DNA of 64,000 nucleotides from Helicobacter jaachi (GTDB lineage: Bacteria; Campylobacterota; Campylobacteria; Campylobacterales; Helicobacteraceae). A program made the translations under genes and the position numbers. Numbering within the stretch: position 1 is the first letter of the stretch; every line of letters begins with the position of its first letter. The stretch lies in contig NZ_JRPR02000004.1 in NCBI RefSeq assembly GCF_000763135.2, positions 1-64,000 of the forward strand. Direction: 5' to 3'. Below, one piece after another: positions 25,384 to 33,956 of the stretch. The notes under the pieces are model-generated. The model was not told where the DNA came from. It searched no databases and worked only from the letters and a program-made list of their open reading frames with translations.

Positions 25384-26745
25384 CTAGCAAGATTTTATAA
25401 TCCCATTTTGCAAGATTCTATAATGCAGGCTTTTATACTTGGCATAGCTTACATGCGCATTTGCGGAGAGTTTAACAAATTTCCTTTTTGTCCAATCCAC
25501 CACAAAGTCCCCCACACCCTTGCGTGCAGCATACAGCCCAACTAGCATTTGCGCACTTTTGTCAATTACCGCATTTGGCGGCATTTGCTTCCCACAATGA
25601 ATAATTAAATGCGCGCTTGGCACATCTTTTATATGAAACCACAAATCCTCCGCCCGAGCAGATTCTAAAATCTTTTGATTTTCCCTAGCATTGCGCCCAA
25701 GGCTAATTTTAAAGCCATCAATAAATATATGTTCACTCTCTTTTGCGCGTGGGGCGAGCTTTTCACGCTCAAAGCCTAGTATCCCAAAGCGCTCCACAAA
25801 GGCAATTTTATCGCTTAAAAAAGCAATTTTATCTTGCAGATTCTGTATTTGCTTATGCAGGTGCTGTGCTTTTTTGTGATATTTTTTACTTTGAGCAAAA
25901 TACCAATTCCCCGCCTCTTGCAAATCTCTAGCGTGCGGGGGCAACTCTAAATGCCATAGCATGCCATTAAAATCAGTGATATCAATGGCGCTTGCTGTGA
26001 TTTTATGCGTGGGTAAAGTGTGCAGTGCGCCAAAAAGCACCTCGCCATAAGCAGCATACATCTTAGCAGATTCTATAAGTTTCTCACTCTGTGGGAGCGC
26101 ATTAAGCGCACTTTGGAGCATATCACGCTTATGGGTTAAATCCTTTATAACTTGCAGTTTTTTAGCCTCATACAAAGCCACATAGCGCGTGTCATAATGC
26201 GCATGCAATGCATCTAAAGTCTGCTTCATACCTAAGGCAGGTGTAATTTTTGCATCTTTTGGTTGTGGCAAGGGCTGCAAAGGCTTACCTACGCGCACAT
26301 CACGCCATGATTTAGTCTGTGGAATATGGCGCAAAGCCTCAATCACCACCAAATCCCCATCGCATAAAATCACATTTGTGTGCTTGCCTGTGAATTCGCA
26401 CATTAGCCAAAAATGGCGCGATTTATACTGCTCTTTTTGTGCAAGCAAAAATTGCAAGATTCTATTCTCTCCATCTACGCGCACTTGCATAATAGCGCTG
26501 TTAGTGGTGCATTGAGCGAGTTTATTATCAAATGGTGCGCTAAATTTATGCTCGACAAATAGTTCATGCCTACTCATAAAAATCCCGCTATGAGCGCGTG
26601 TCATATCAAAATACAAGCAATGAGATTTACGCGCACTATCCTCACACGCGCACATAAAAAGATTTTCCTCCACGCGCCTAAAGCATTGCAAATAACGCAT
26701 ATCTTGCAAATACGCGCTCACACCTTTAAGCAAGCCTAGATTCAA
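25384..26745 (-). CDS. NFACT-family protein (RqcH/FbpA-like)
   Basis: The 453-residue protein has an N-terminal NFACT-N domain, a coiled-coil middle (AQHLHKQIQNLQDKIAFLSD) and a C-terminal NFACT-R domain (EDLWFHIKDVPSAHLIIH). RqcH homologues bind obstructed large ribosomal subunits and add alanine tails that mark stalled peptides for degradation. Older annotations call such proteins fibronectin- or fibrinogen-binding. The middle region is shorter than in Bacillus RqcH. It follows recN with a 3-base gap, and recN-NFACT adjacency is also found in H. pylori (HP1392-HP1393, from memory). Confidence 0.85.
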   Translation of the reverse strand: MNLGLLKGVSAYLQDMRYLQCFRRVEENLFMCACEDSARKSHCLYFDMTRAHSGIFMSRHELFVEHKFSAPFDNKLAQCTTNSAIMQVRVDGENRILQFLLAQKEQYKSRHFWLMCEFTGKHTNVILCDGDLVVIEALRHIPQTKSWRDVRVGKPLQPLPQPKDAKITPALGMKQTLDALHAHYDTRYVALYEAKKLQVIKDLTHKRDMLQSALNALPQSEKLIESAKMYAAYGEVLFGALHTLPTHKITASAIDITDFNGMLWHLELPPHARDLQEAGNWYFAQSKKYHKKAQHLHKQIQNLQDKIAFLSDKIAFVERFGILGFEREKLAPRAKESEHIFIDGFKISLGRNARENQKILESARAEDLWFHIKDVPSAHLIIHCGKQMPPNAVIDKSAQMLVGLYAARKGVGDFVVDWTKRKFVKLSANAHVSYAKYKSLHYRILQNGIIKSC

Positions 26746-26748
26746 TGC

Positions 26749-28299
26749 CTATCCTTTGGCTTTGTCTAAATGCGTTCTTGCAAACTCTAAGGCTTCAGGC
26801 GTGATATTTGCCCCACTAATAATGCGCGCTATCTCTTTTACTCTGCCTTCATAATCAAGCTTAGTAATTACGCTTGTTGTGCCATTTTTTGACACAAGAT
26901 AGTGATTATCCGCTAAGGAGGGCATATGCGTTTGGTGCGAGATAGCAAAGATTTGATAATCATGGGAGAGCATTTTAAGAATCTGCGCCACGCCCTCACT
27001 CTCCTCACCGCTCAAATTCGCATCAATCTCATCAAGCACCAAAATCCCACTGCGCGGCTCAAGCTGCGTATCAACACACATAAGTGCTAGCCGCAAGCGA
27101 TTATACTCACCAGATGAAAGCACGCCCACATCGCTTTCCCCTAGCATTATCTCACATTGACTTATGCCAGAATGTCCCATTGGCACGCTTTTAAGCACTA
27201 TATGACTTGGCTTTAATTTAAGCTGCTCACACAAAGCATTAATGCGCTCATTTAAAAGTGGCGCAAAATGTATGCGGTTTTCGTGCAGTTTTTTGGCATT
27301 TGCCTCACATTTTTGGGTTAAAGCGGCTTCTTTTTTTTGCAAAGATTGCTTATCAAAGGCAAGATTATCATACGCTACGAGCTTTGCCTTTTGCTCCTCT
27401 AAATATGCTAATGCCTCCTTTACGCCGCCAAATCGCCGATTAAGCTCGCTTAGGGCTGCAAGTTTATCAAGGATTTCTTCTGTATTTAGCTCCTCCAAAT
27501 CGCCCAAGCGCTCCTCTTGACGCTCTAAAATCGCCTCAAATTCATTTAATCCCTCAACCAAACTAGGGCATGGCTCATCAATAAGATTTAAAAATTCCTC
27601 AAGCTCCCCCCTTAGCTCCAAAGCCTGCCGCACTTTGTAGATATGCTCTTTAATTTTTTCTTGCTTGGAGAGCATTTTTTTTAATGCCAAAAGCTCCTCA
27701 TACTGCCCCTCTTTTGGGTTTATAGATTCTATCTTAGCAATTTCAAAGGCTGCAAATTCCTTTAAATGCGCGATATTAGCTTCCTTTTGCGCTATATCTT
27801 TAAGCTCATCTCTTATGTGTATAAGGGTTTTAAAATCCGCCTCATATTCGCTTAGAATCTGCCTATGTGCGCTATCTTGTTGGGATATAAAGATATCTAA
27901 AATTCTTAAAATATTTGCTCCCTTTAGCTCATCTGCGCCCTTTGTGCTAATGTGTTTAGCAAAGCCAGAGACAATCTCATAGAGCTTTTTTTTGGAGCTT
28001 GAGCTATGATTTATAAAATAGCGCGTTTTGTCTTTTTTAAGAATACTTAGCACTATTTCATTATCCTCCTTATCATCTATGCCATATGATGCCAAATCAC
28101 AATTAAGATTTTCTATAGCGATGTTTGCTTCAATCAAATCTGCATTGCTCTCTTTAATGCCTAAAATTGCCAGCAAAGAATCCATAAACACCGACTTCCC
28201 ACTCCCGCTAGCACCGCTAAAGACATTAAATCCCCCCTGCATATATAATTCTATGTCATTAAAAGCGGGGGATTTGTGGATTAGAATGCGCCCGACCAT
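26749..28299 (-). CDS. recN: DNA repair protein RecN
   Basis: RecN is an SMC-like ATPase acting early at DNA double-strand breaks. The 516-residue protein has the Walker A motif GASGSGKSVFMDSLLAIL near residue 30, a long coiled-coil middle (about residues 150-340), and the ABC signature and Walker B near the C-terminus (SSGEYNRLRLALM, ILVLDEIDANLSG). It is slightly shorter than E. coli RecN, as usual in this phylum. It lies between nadK and the NFACT gene on the same strand. Confidence 0.93.
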   Translation of the reverse strand: MVGRILIHKSPAFNDIELYMQGGFNVFSGASGSGKSVFMDSLLAILGIKESNADLIEANIAIENLNCDLASYGIDDKEDNEIVLSILKKDKTRYFINHSSSSKKKLYEIVSGFAKHISTKGADELKGANILRILDIFISQQDSAHRQILSEYEADFKTLIHIRDELKDIAQKEANIAHLKEFAAFEIAKIESINPKEGQYEELLALKKMLSKQEKIKEHIYKVRQALELRGELEEFLNLIDEPCPSLVEGLNEFEAILERQEERLGDLEELNTEEILDKLAALSELNRRFGGVKEALAYLEEQKAKLVAYDNLAFDKQSLQKKEAALTQKCEANAKKLHENRIHFAPLLNERINALCEQLKLKPSHIVLKSVPMGHSGISQCEIMLGESDVGVLSSGEYNRLRLALMCVDTQLEPRSGILVLDEIDANLSGEESEGVAQILKMLSHDYQIFAISHQTHMPSLADNHYLVSKNGTTSVITKLDYEGRVKEIARIISGANITPEALEFARTHLDKAKG

Positions 28300-28371
28300 T
28301 TGCCTTAACTCCTTTTTAAACTTTTGCCTATTTTTAGAATCTAGATTCTATATTTTGCGCCAATATATCTC

Positions 28372-29244
28372 TTAATCCTCTTCACCCCATTTAAATTTTT
28401 CTTTCAAAACGCTAAAGTAATCTCGTGTGCGTGGATACATAAGCGTAGCACTCTGGGAGAGGGCTTGAATTTTAATCCTATGGCTTGGCATAATATCAAT
28501 CATTTCTTGCCCATCAATGATAAGCTTTGCGCGCGATTTAGCGGAAAATTCTAGCACAAATTCATCACTTAACACCAAAGGACGCTGCGTGAGCGAATGG
28601 GGCGCAATGGGAGTGAGCAAAATATTGCGACAATAAGGATAAATCACAGAGCCACCTGCGCTAATATTATACGCTGTTGAGCCTGTGGGCGTGCCGATAA
28701 TAAGCCCATCACAACTATAAGTATTAAAATGCGCACCATCAATGCTTGCATCAATGCGCACCATACCGCTTAAATCATGCTTTGAGATAAGAAATTCATT
28801 GATGGCAATAAGCGTGTGGGAGGGCGTTATAGAATCTGCTTTAAATACCTGCGCTTGCAAGACTAAATGATGTTGCAAAGAGTAGTCCCCACTTTTAAGT
28901 GCGGGGATAAAAGTATGCAAATGCTCTGGCATAAATGCCGTTAAAAAGCCAAGCCTGCCTGTGTTTATGCCCATACAAGGCAGCCTATACTCAAAAGCAC
29001 GGCGCAGCATAGCAATGAGCGTGCCATCACCCCCTAAACTAAAGAGCGCATCGCAACGCGAGATGATGTGATGAAAATCCTGCCCCAAAAGCTCAATCAT
29101 ACCTCCGCTTATACTCTCTAGCATTACTTCAATGCCCGCATTATCTAGCTCCTCGCGTATTTGTAAAAATACTCCCTTAAGTTCAGGGCTTGAGGGGCGC
29201 AGGATAATGCCAACTTGCGTAATGGGCTTATTAAGATGGCTCAT
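28372..29244 (-). CDS. nadK: NAD kinase
   Basis: NadK phosphorylates NAD to NADP. The 290-residue protein has the GGDGTLIAMLRR motif (about residues 72-83) and the conserved NE/D and GTPTGSTAYNISAGG blocks (near 180-195). A promoter-like region with TACAAT on the minus strand lies in the roughly 100-bp gap upstream. It heads the nadK-recN-NFACT run, in the same order as HP1394-HP1392 in H. pylori (from memory). The 72-bp gap to recN contains back-to-back AGAATCT/AGATTCT words. Confidence 0.94.
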   Translation of the reverse strand: MSHLNKPITQVGIILRPSSPELKGVFLQIREELDNAGIEVMLESISGGMIELLGQDFHHIISRCDALFSLGGDGTLIAMLRRAFEYRLPCMGINTGRLGFLTAFMPEHLHTFIPALKSGDYSLQHHLVLQAQVFKADSITPSHTLIAINEFLISKHDLSGMVRIDASIDGAHFNTYSCDGLIIGTPTGSTAYNISAGGSVIYPYCRNILLTPIAPHSLTQRPLVLSDEFVLEFSAKSRAKLIIDGQEMIDIMPSHRIKIQALSQSATLMYPRTRDYFSVLKEKFKWGEED

Positions 29245-29345
29245 TCTTTCCTCTTAATGATTAAATTTATAGGCAAAAATTGTAGCAGAACTCTTATAAC
29301 GCGCGTATAATGCGCTACTTCAGGCATAAAACAACTAATATAGCA

Positions 29346-29960
29346 TTACTCCACATAAAAAGCACGCACAACAAAACCCCTTTGCTCCGCTCTCTGTTGG
29401 CTTAGTCCCTCAAATACAGCCACGCTTGGCATTTGTTTAGCGACAATTTGAATAGCTTCTTTAGCGCGAAAGCTCGCAAGCCCCTCTTGTTTGAGCTCTG
29501 GGCTTAAACCCGCATAGGGTAAATTATCCACGATGCCAGCAATTTCAAAGGCTACAATTTTATTATCTTCTTTCACCATATCTGTAATGCCGCTATTTAG
29601 CTCATTGAGACAATCTTTTGGCATTCCCCAACGCCCAAGCTTCATACTTTTGCAATGCGCGACAATTTTATCTTTTGGCTTAATAGAATAGCGTAGCTTC
29701 ATAGGCAGGCTCTCCTGCTCTTTTTGCAGCGATTGACTTTGCGCTTTTAGGCGCTCAATTTGTGAATCTTTAGCATCAAGTTGCGATTGCTTTGCCATAG
29801 CGTCCTGCTCTAAGAGCTTAGATTCTATATTTTTGCTCGCCTCTTCAAGCGATATATTAGAAAACGCCACCATATAGTAGTATATTCCGCCTAGTATTGC
29901 TAAAAGCACGAATGCAAATCCTAGCAAATAAAATTTGGCTTTTGATGTTTTTTTCTCCAC
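29346..29960 (-). CDS. Membrane-anchored coiled-coil protein, function unknown
   Basis: The 204-residue product starts at a GTG seven bases after AAGGAG. It has one membrane segment (about residues 10-30, FYLLGFAFVLLAILGGIYYY), a predicted coiled coil (about 40-85, rich in Gln, Lys and Glu), and a globular C-terminal part of about 110 residues (CKSMKLGRWGMPKDC has a Cys pair; AKEAIQIVAKQMPSVAVFEG follows). The C-terminal part has a faint OmpA/BON-like look, but I do not recognise the family. The topology suggests a periplasmic domain. No operon partner is obvious. Confidence 0.65.
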   Translation of the reverse strand: MEKKTSKAKFYLLGFAFVLLAILGGIYYYMVAFSNISLEEASKNIESKLLEQDAMAKQSQLDAKDSQIERLKAQSQSLQKEQESLPMKLRYSIKPKDKIVAHCKSMKLGRWGMPKDCLNELNSGITDMVKEDNKIVAFEIAGIVDNLPYAGLSPELKQEGLASFRAKEAIQIVAKQMPSVAVFEGLSQQRAEQRGFVVRAFYVE

Positions 29961-30167
29961 GCTACACTCCTTGTTTGCGCTATTTTATAGAATCTAGACT
30001 TTTTAAAAAGCTCACATCGCCTAAATATTGCAAGCTAGATTCTATAAAAGTGACTTGGTAATCTTTACCTTAAGGCAAGACAGCAAAAAATATTCCAACC
30101 CCTTGCTTTTTGATACCATTACGCGCTACAATAACGCTCTCCAAAAAGGCTTTCGTGTAAGGCATTC

Positions 30168-30198
30168 ATTTAGACTTCTCTTAACTTCTTGTCTAAAT
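30168..30198 (+). promoter_or_regulatory. Inverted repeat upstream of yedE
   Basis: ATTTAGAC and GTCTAAAT form a perfect 8-bp inverted repeat with a 15-base spacer, 25 bases before the yedE start. It could be an operator or an mRNA stem-loop. The rest of the 263-bp gap (29961-30223) contains an AGATTCTATA word and AT-rich sequence without a gene. Confidence 0.35.
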
Positions 30199-30223
30199 CA
30201 TTTTCATTCATAAGGATTGCTTA

Positions 30224-31429
30224 ATGTTTCAGTCATTTAGGCAAAAATATTTGGTGCATTTTTGGGATACGGGCAAAGGTATGATTGCGCTTGGCATTAT
30301 TAGCGCGGCGTATTTTGGGCTTTTTGGCGGCGTGTGGGCTGTAACAGGCGAGATGACGCGATGGGGTGGAGAATTTTTAGAACTCTTTGGTATGGATTTA
30401 AGCTCATATAGTTATTACAAAAAGCAAAATCTTAATGGCACACCTCTCACGCGCACAGATGGGCTTATGCTCATTGGTATGTTTATTGGCGCGCTCGTAG
30501 CAGCGCTATGGGCAAATAAAGTTAAATTTCGCCTCCCTGCGAGTAATGTGAGAATCTTTCAAGCCATTGTGGGCGGGATTCTATCAGGCTTTGGCGCAAG
30601 ACTTGCCTTTGGCTGCAATTTGGCAAATTTTTTCACCGGATTGCCTTATTTTTCCCTGCATACTTGGGTTTTTACTATTTTTATGATACTTGGGATTTAT
30701 ATAGGCGTGAAAGTGTGCAATATGCCCTTTTTCAAACCCCGCGCAACATTGCAAAAAAGCAATGGCACAAGCGCACACATCGCCCCTAGCCCTGCGCGCG
30801 CTAAGAGGCATTTTGTGTATGGGTGCATTGTGTTTGCGCTATTTATTGTGTGGTTTATCTATTTAGTTACGCATAATCCTGCTCTTGATGTGAAAGTCAA
30901 ACAAAGCCTGCTCGCGCTTGCACTGCTTTTTGGCTTTGTGTTTGGCTTTATTATCTCGCGTGCGCAAGTGTGCTTTACCTCATGTTTTAGGGATTTATTC
31001 TTATTTGGGCGCTCTATTGCCACACAAGGCGCGATTGTGGGTATGATAGCTGCCTCTTTGCTAGCTTTTTGCTTTATGCTCTTAGGTCATCAAGCAAAGG
31101 TAGTAGATATTAGCCTAGGCGTGGTTATTGGCGCATTTTTATTTGGCTTTGGCATTGTCTTTGCTGGAGGTTGCGAATGCGGCTGGGCATATCGTGCGTG
31201 TGAGGGGCAGACACACTTTATGATTGTGGGTATAGCAAATGTGCTTGGCACGATGATTTTGGCTTTGAGCTATGATTATTTCCCGCAGAGCATTAAAGAG
31301 GGCGCAAAAATTAATCTCTTGCAAACATTTGGCGCGCTTAATGGCTTTGGCATATCGCTGCTGCTTTTTGTTATAACGCTCATACTAGTGAGTGTATATA
31401 AATATAAATTTTTTAAAGCAAAGGTTTAA
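30224..31429 (+). CDS. YeeE/YedE family sulfur-compound transporter
   Basis: The 401-residue membrane protein has about ten hydrophobic segments and the conserved cysteine motifs of the TsuA/YedE family: FGCNLANFF in the first half, and RAQVCFTSCFRD and FAGGCECGWAYRACEG in the second. TsuA imports thiosulfate through a cysteine relay; the YedE branch has been linked to selenium or sulfur handling. The adjoining TusA/YedF-like gene, 14 bases downstream, supports a sulfur (or selenium) uptake and relay pair. An AAGGATT ribosome site precedes the ATG. Confidence 0.85.
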   Translation: MFQSFRQKYLVHFWDTGKGMIALGIISAAYFGLFGGVWAVTGEMTRWGGEFLELFGMDLSSYSYYKKQNLNGTPLTRTDGLMLIGMFIGALVAALWANKVKFRLPASNVRIFQAIVGGILSGFGARLAFGCNLANFFTGLPYFSLHTWVFTIFMILGIYIGVKVCNMPFFKPRATLQKSNGTSAHIAPSPARAKRHFVYGCIVFALFIVWFIYLVTHNPALDVKVKQSLLALALLFGFVFGFIISRAQVCFTSCFRDLFLFGRSIATQGAIVGMIAASLLAFCFMLLGHQAKVVDISLGVVIGAFLFGFGIVFAGGCECGWAYRACEGQTHFMIVGIANVLGTMILALSYDYFPQSIKEGAKINLLQTFGALNGFGISLLLFVITLILVSVYKYKFFKAKV

Positions 31430-31443
31430 AGGGAGGCTATTTT

Positions 31444-31671
31444 ATGGAGATTACTTATACGCTTAATTTACAGGGTGAGGCTTGCCCTTATCCTGCCATT
31501 GCAACACTTGATGCACTGCCTGCACTCAAAAGCGGGGAAATTTTAGAAGTGCTGTGCGACTGCCCGCAGAGCATTAACTCAATCCCGCATGATGCGACTT
31601 CTAGGGGATTTGAAATGCTTGCCATTGAGCAAGATGGTCCTACTTTGCGCTTTGTCATTAAAAAGCCTTAA
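31444..31671 (+). CDS. TusA/YedF-family sulfur carrier protein
   Basis: This 75-residue protein has the signature CPYPAIATLDAL (CPxP; Cys at about residue 14), which forms the persulfide-carrying site of TusA/SirA/YedF proteins. The size and fold (beta-alpha-beta-alpha-beta) match. The preceding gene encodes a YedE-like transporter, so this protein probably accepts sulfur (or selenium) from it. A GGGAGG ribosome site is present. Confidence 0.9.
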   Translation: MEITYTLNLQGEACPYPAIATLDALPALKSGEILEVLCDCPQSINSIPHDATSRGFEMLAIEQDGPTLRFVIKKP

Positions 31672-31699
31672 GAAAGCTTATTGCTTTCATATTTTCACT

Positions 31700-31795
31700 T
31701 TACCGCGCTGCGGCTTGCTCAAAAAGCCCGCGTGGTCTCACACTTACATCACTCAATCAACTTCCAAAATTATAAGGCTAGATTCTATATTTTAT
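31700..31795 (+). repeat. Dispersed element, copy 5 (degenerate)
   Basis: ACCGCGCTGCGGCTTGCTC, AAAAAGCCCGCGTGG and TCTCACACTTAC recall hairpin 1 and its flank. The middle is shortened, and it ends with ATCAACTT followed by GGCTAGATTCTATA. The terminal T-run is lost. It lies in the 278-bp gap between the YedF-like gene and glnB; the rest of that gap is the glnB promoter region. Confidence 0.5.
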
Positions 31796-31914
31796 GGCGC
31801 TATTTTGTCATTTATAGAATCTACGCGCCCACTATTTAAAAAATACTTGAAAAATGCTTCAAAAATTTTAAACTTTATCGAAACTTAATTAATTCTCATA
31901 TAAGTTTTAGTGAT

Positions 31915-31920
31915 ATATAA
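31915..31920 (+). promoter_or_regulatory. Probable -10 box of glnB-amt
   Basis: TATAAT within GATATATAATGCACC, 30 bases before the glnB ATG, in an AT-rich upstream context. No sigma-54 or NtrC-type site is visible despite the nitrogen role of the genes. Confidence 0.5.
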
Positions 31921-31949
31921 TGCACCTATCTCATTTTAGGAGGTAAATT

Positions 31950-32297
31950 ATGGAAAGCATTTTTAAGATTGAAATTATCACGCGCGCTGAAAAGCTTAGT
32001 GCTTTGAAAGATGCACTAGCTCAAAAGGGTATCAAGGGTATGACGGTGAGTAATGTAATGGGTGCAGGCAACCAAAAAGGCAAAACAGAAATCTATCGCG
32101 GGAGTGAAACGACTATTGATTTGCTCCCTAAAATCCGCATAGAAATTATTGCTAAGCAAAGCCATGTCGATGAGATTGTCTCTATTGCTAAACAGACGCT
32201 AAATACGGGCAAAGCGGGCGATGGCAAGATTCTTATCCAGCCTTTGGCTAATGTGATTAGAATCCGCACAGGGCAGGAGGGCGAGGACGCCATTTAG
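31950..32297 (+). CDS. glnB: Nitrogen regulatory protein P-II
   Basis: This 115-residue PII trimer subunit senses ATP/ADP and 2-oxoglutarate. The T-loop contains TEIYRGSE with Tyr49 at the position of E. coli Tyr51 (the uridylylation site), and the nucleotide-binding loops are recognisable (GMTVSNVMGAGNQKG; TGKAGDGKILI). The B-loop Gly-Asp-Gly is intact. A GGAGGTAAATT ribosome site precedes the ATG. The gene is followed by amt, the classic GlnK-Amt arrangement, so it probably gates the ammonium channel. Whether the tyrosine is modified here is unknown; no GlnD is seen. Confidence 0.93.
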   Translation: MESIFKIEIITRAEKLSALKDALAQKGIKGMTVSNVMGAGNQKGKTEIYRGSETTIDLLPKIRIEIIAKQSHVDEIVSIAKQTLNTGKAGDGKILIQPLANVIRIRTGQEGEDAI

Positions 32298-32326
32298 TGG
32301 GCTTTGGTTGATTAAATGGCGCAAAA

Positions 32327-32346
32327 TATAGAATCTAGATTCTATA
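32327..32346. repeat. Perfect 20-bp palindrome of the AGATTCTATA word
   Basis: TATAGAATCTAGATTCTATA is a perfect palindrome formed by two back-to-back copies of the window's repeated word, between glnB and amt. A further single copy follows at about 32370. It could form a cruciform or mRNA hairpin that lowers amt expression relative to glnB, but this is speculative. Confidence 0.6.
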
Positions 32347-32433
32347 AACGCGCTTTAGACGCTTATTAAAGGCTAGATTCTATAACAAATTTGAGCAAGA
32401 ATGAGGCAAAACCTAAATACAAAAGGAGTAAAA

Positions 32434-33708
32434 ATGAAAGCAATACTTATCTTTTTTCTGTGCTGTGTGTGTGCATTTGGCGCAGAGGGCGAGTTTGTAG
32501 CGGTTGATGTGCTGTTTGTTATGGCTTCATCGGCTTTAGTGTTAATGATGACGCCCGCTCTTGGGTTGTTTTACGCGGGTATGGTGAATAGACGCAATGT
32601 GCTAAGCACTACTTTAAATAGCATTATGCTCTTTTCTGTGATTGCATTGCAATGGGTAATTATCGGCTATACGCTTGCTTTTGGCGATGATATTGGGCTA
32701 CTTATTGGCAATCTTAAACATCTTTTTTGGGCAAATGTTGAGGGCGCGCATGGCAGCATTCCGCAAATAGAATTTGCCTTTTTTCAAATGCTTTTTGCCA
32801 TTATCGGCGCGGCTATTATCACAGGCTCGATAGTGGAGCGTATGCGCTTTGGCATTTTGCTGCTTTTTATTCTGTGCTGGAGCACTTTGGTGTATGATGT
32901 ATTAGCACACTGGGTGTGGGGAAATGGCTGGCTTGTGAAAATTGGCTCTTTAGATTTTGCAGGTGGTGGTGTCGTGCATATCGCCGCTGGCGTGGCTGGG
33001 CTAGTGGGGTGCATTATGCTAGGCAAGCGCACCTTTTCTCAAGGGCTTTTACCCCACTCATTGCCGCTATCTTTCATCGGCGCGGTGCTATTATGGATAG
33101 GCTGGCTAGGCTTTAATAGTGGAAGTGCGCTTAGTGTAGATTCTATCGCGCTTAATGCCTTTATCACGACCAATTTTGCCGTTGTTGGCGCTATGCTTTC
33201 ATGGATGATTATTGAATGGGTAAAATATGGCAAACCCACACTGCTAGGCAGCATTACAGGCATTGTAGCAGGACTTGTGGCAATCACGCCAGCAGCAGGC
33301 TTTGTAACGCCCTTTGCAAGCATAATTATTGGCTTATGCGCCTCGCCCATTTGCTTTTTTGCTATCAGTTATTTGAAGTCAAAGCTAGGCTATGATGATA
33401 CGCTTGATGCGTTTGGGCTACATGGCATAGGCGGTATTTGGGGTGGTATAGCCACAGGGCTTTTTGCCACAAGCAGCGTTAATGAGCTTGTCAAAGAAGA
33501 GGCAGCGGGCGAGGGATTATTTTATAGCGGAGATTTTTCACTACTACTTGTGCAAATAGTGGCTATAGTTGCCTGTTTTGCGCTATCTGGCATAGTGAGC
33601 TTTATCATTTTAAAAGTTATTAGCCTTTTCACACCTTTGCGTGTAGATATAGCGCAAGAAGAAAATGGCTTAGACCAAGCCCTACATGGCGAAATCGCAT
33701 ACCGCTAG
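32434..33708 (+). CDS. amt: Ammonium transporter
   Basis: The 424-residue protein has a cleavable signal sequence (MKAILIFFLCCVCAFGAEG), as known for Amt proteins, and eleven transmembrane helices. Family landmarks are TPALGLFYAGMVNRRNVL, DFAGGGVVHIAAGVAGLVG (pore histidine region) and FGLHGIGGIWGGIATGLF (second pore histidine). ATG 32434 is used because AAAAGGAGTAAAA precedes it; the frame opens at 32401. It conducts ammonium into the cell under nitrogen limitation and is likely regulated by the PII protein encoded just upstream. Confidence 0.95.
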   Translation: MKAILIFFLCCVCAFGAEGEFVAVDVLFVMASSALVLMMTPALGLFYAGMVNRRNVLSTTLNSIMLFSVIALQWVIIGYTLAFGDDIGLLIGNLKHLFWANVEGAHGSIPQIEFAFFQMLFAIIGAAIITGSIVERMRFGILLLFILCWSTLVYDVLAHWVWGNGWLVKIGSLDFAGGGVVHIAAGVAGLVGCIMLGKRTFSQGLLPHSLPLSFIGAVLLWIGWLGFNSGSALSVDSIALNAFITTNFAVVGAMLSWMIIEWVKYGKPTLLGSITGIVAGLVAITPAAGFVTPFASIIIGLCASPICFFAISYLKSKLGYDDTLDAFGLHGIGGIWGGIATGLFATSSVNELVKEEAAGEGLFYSGDFSLLLVQIVAIVACFALSGIVSFIILKVISLFTPLRVDIAQEENGLDQALHGEIAYR

Positions 33709-33713
33709 CTAGT

Positions 33714-33844
33714 TTCTATCATGTCCGCGCTATTGCTTTTTATAAAAAGCCGCGCGGTCTTGCAAATGCAAGCAAAGCTCACATTTGCGCCTAAAGCATA
33801 AAGTTATAATCTGCTTACGCAGCTTATCAACTTGTTTTTTAAGG
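33714..33844 (+). repeat. Dispersed structured element, copy 6 (full length, tandem with copy 7)
   Basis: This is a full copy: CCGCGC, TATT bulge, GCTTTTTATAAAAAGC, GCGCGG; hairpin 2 is CTTGCA AA TGCAAG; the block reads CTAAAGCATAAAGTTAT; hairpin 3 is AAGTTATAA paired with TTATCAACTT around CTGCTTACGCAG; it ends in a T6 run. Compared with copies 2, 3 and 9, stem bases differ on both arms together (for example ATAG/CTAT to ATAA/TTAT), preserving pairing. Confidence 0.85.
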
Positions 33845-33956
33845 TTAGATTCTATAATGCCGCGGCTATTGTGCTTGCGCGCTGTGCGGTCTTGGCTGTA
33901 GGCAAATGAATTGCCCTACGCACCCTTTAAAGTGTAAAGTTATTGTTTTTTAAAGC
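33845..33956 (+). repeat. Dispersed element, copy 7 (truncated, tandem)
   Basis: This second unit directly follows copy 6 and starts with TAGATTCTATAATGCCGCGG. Hairpin 1 is altered, hairpin 2 pairs TAGGCAA with TTGCCCTA, and the block AAAGTGTAAAGTTAT leads straight into a T6 run without hairpin 3. Copies 6 and 7 fill the 295-bp gap between convergent amt and infB. Confidence 0.7.

Noticed and set aside
25384-26745. Fibronectin-binding adhesin
   Set aside because: The domain layout (NFACT-N, coiled coil, NFACT-R) and absence of a signal peptide point to a cytoplasmic ribosome-rescue factor.
31589-31888. A 99-codon frame overlapping the YedF-like gene and repeat copy 5
   Set aside because: It starts inside the sulfur-carrier gene in another frame and runs through repeat DNA; there is no ribosome site or family resemblance.
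33714-33956. Tandem element copies as a CRISPR array
   Set aside because: Units are over 100 bp and similar throughout; there are no unique spacers.
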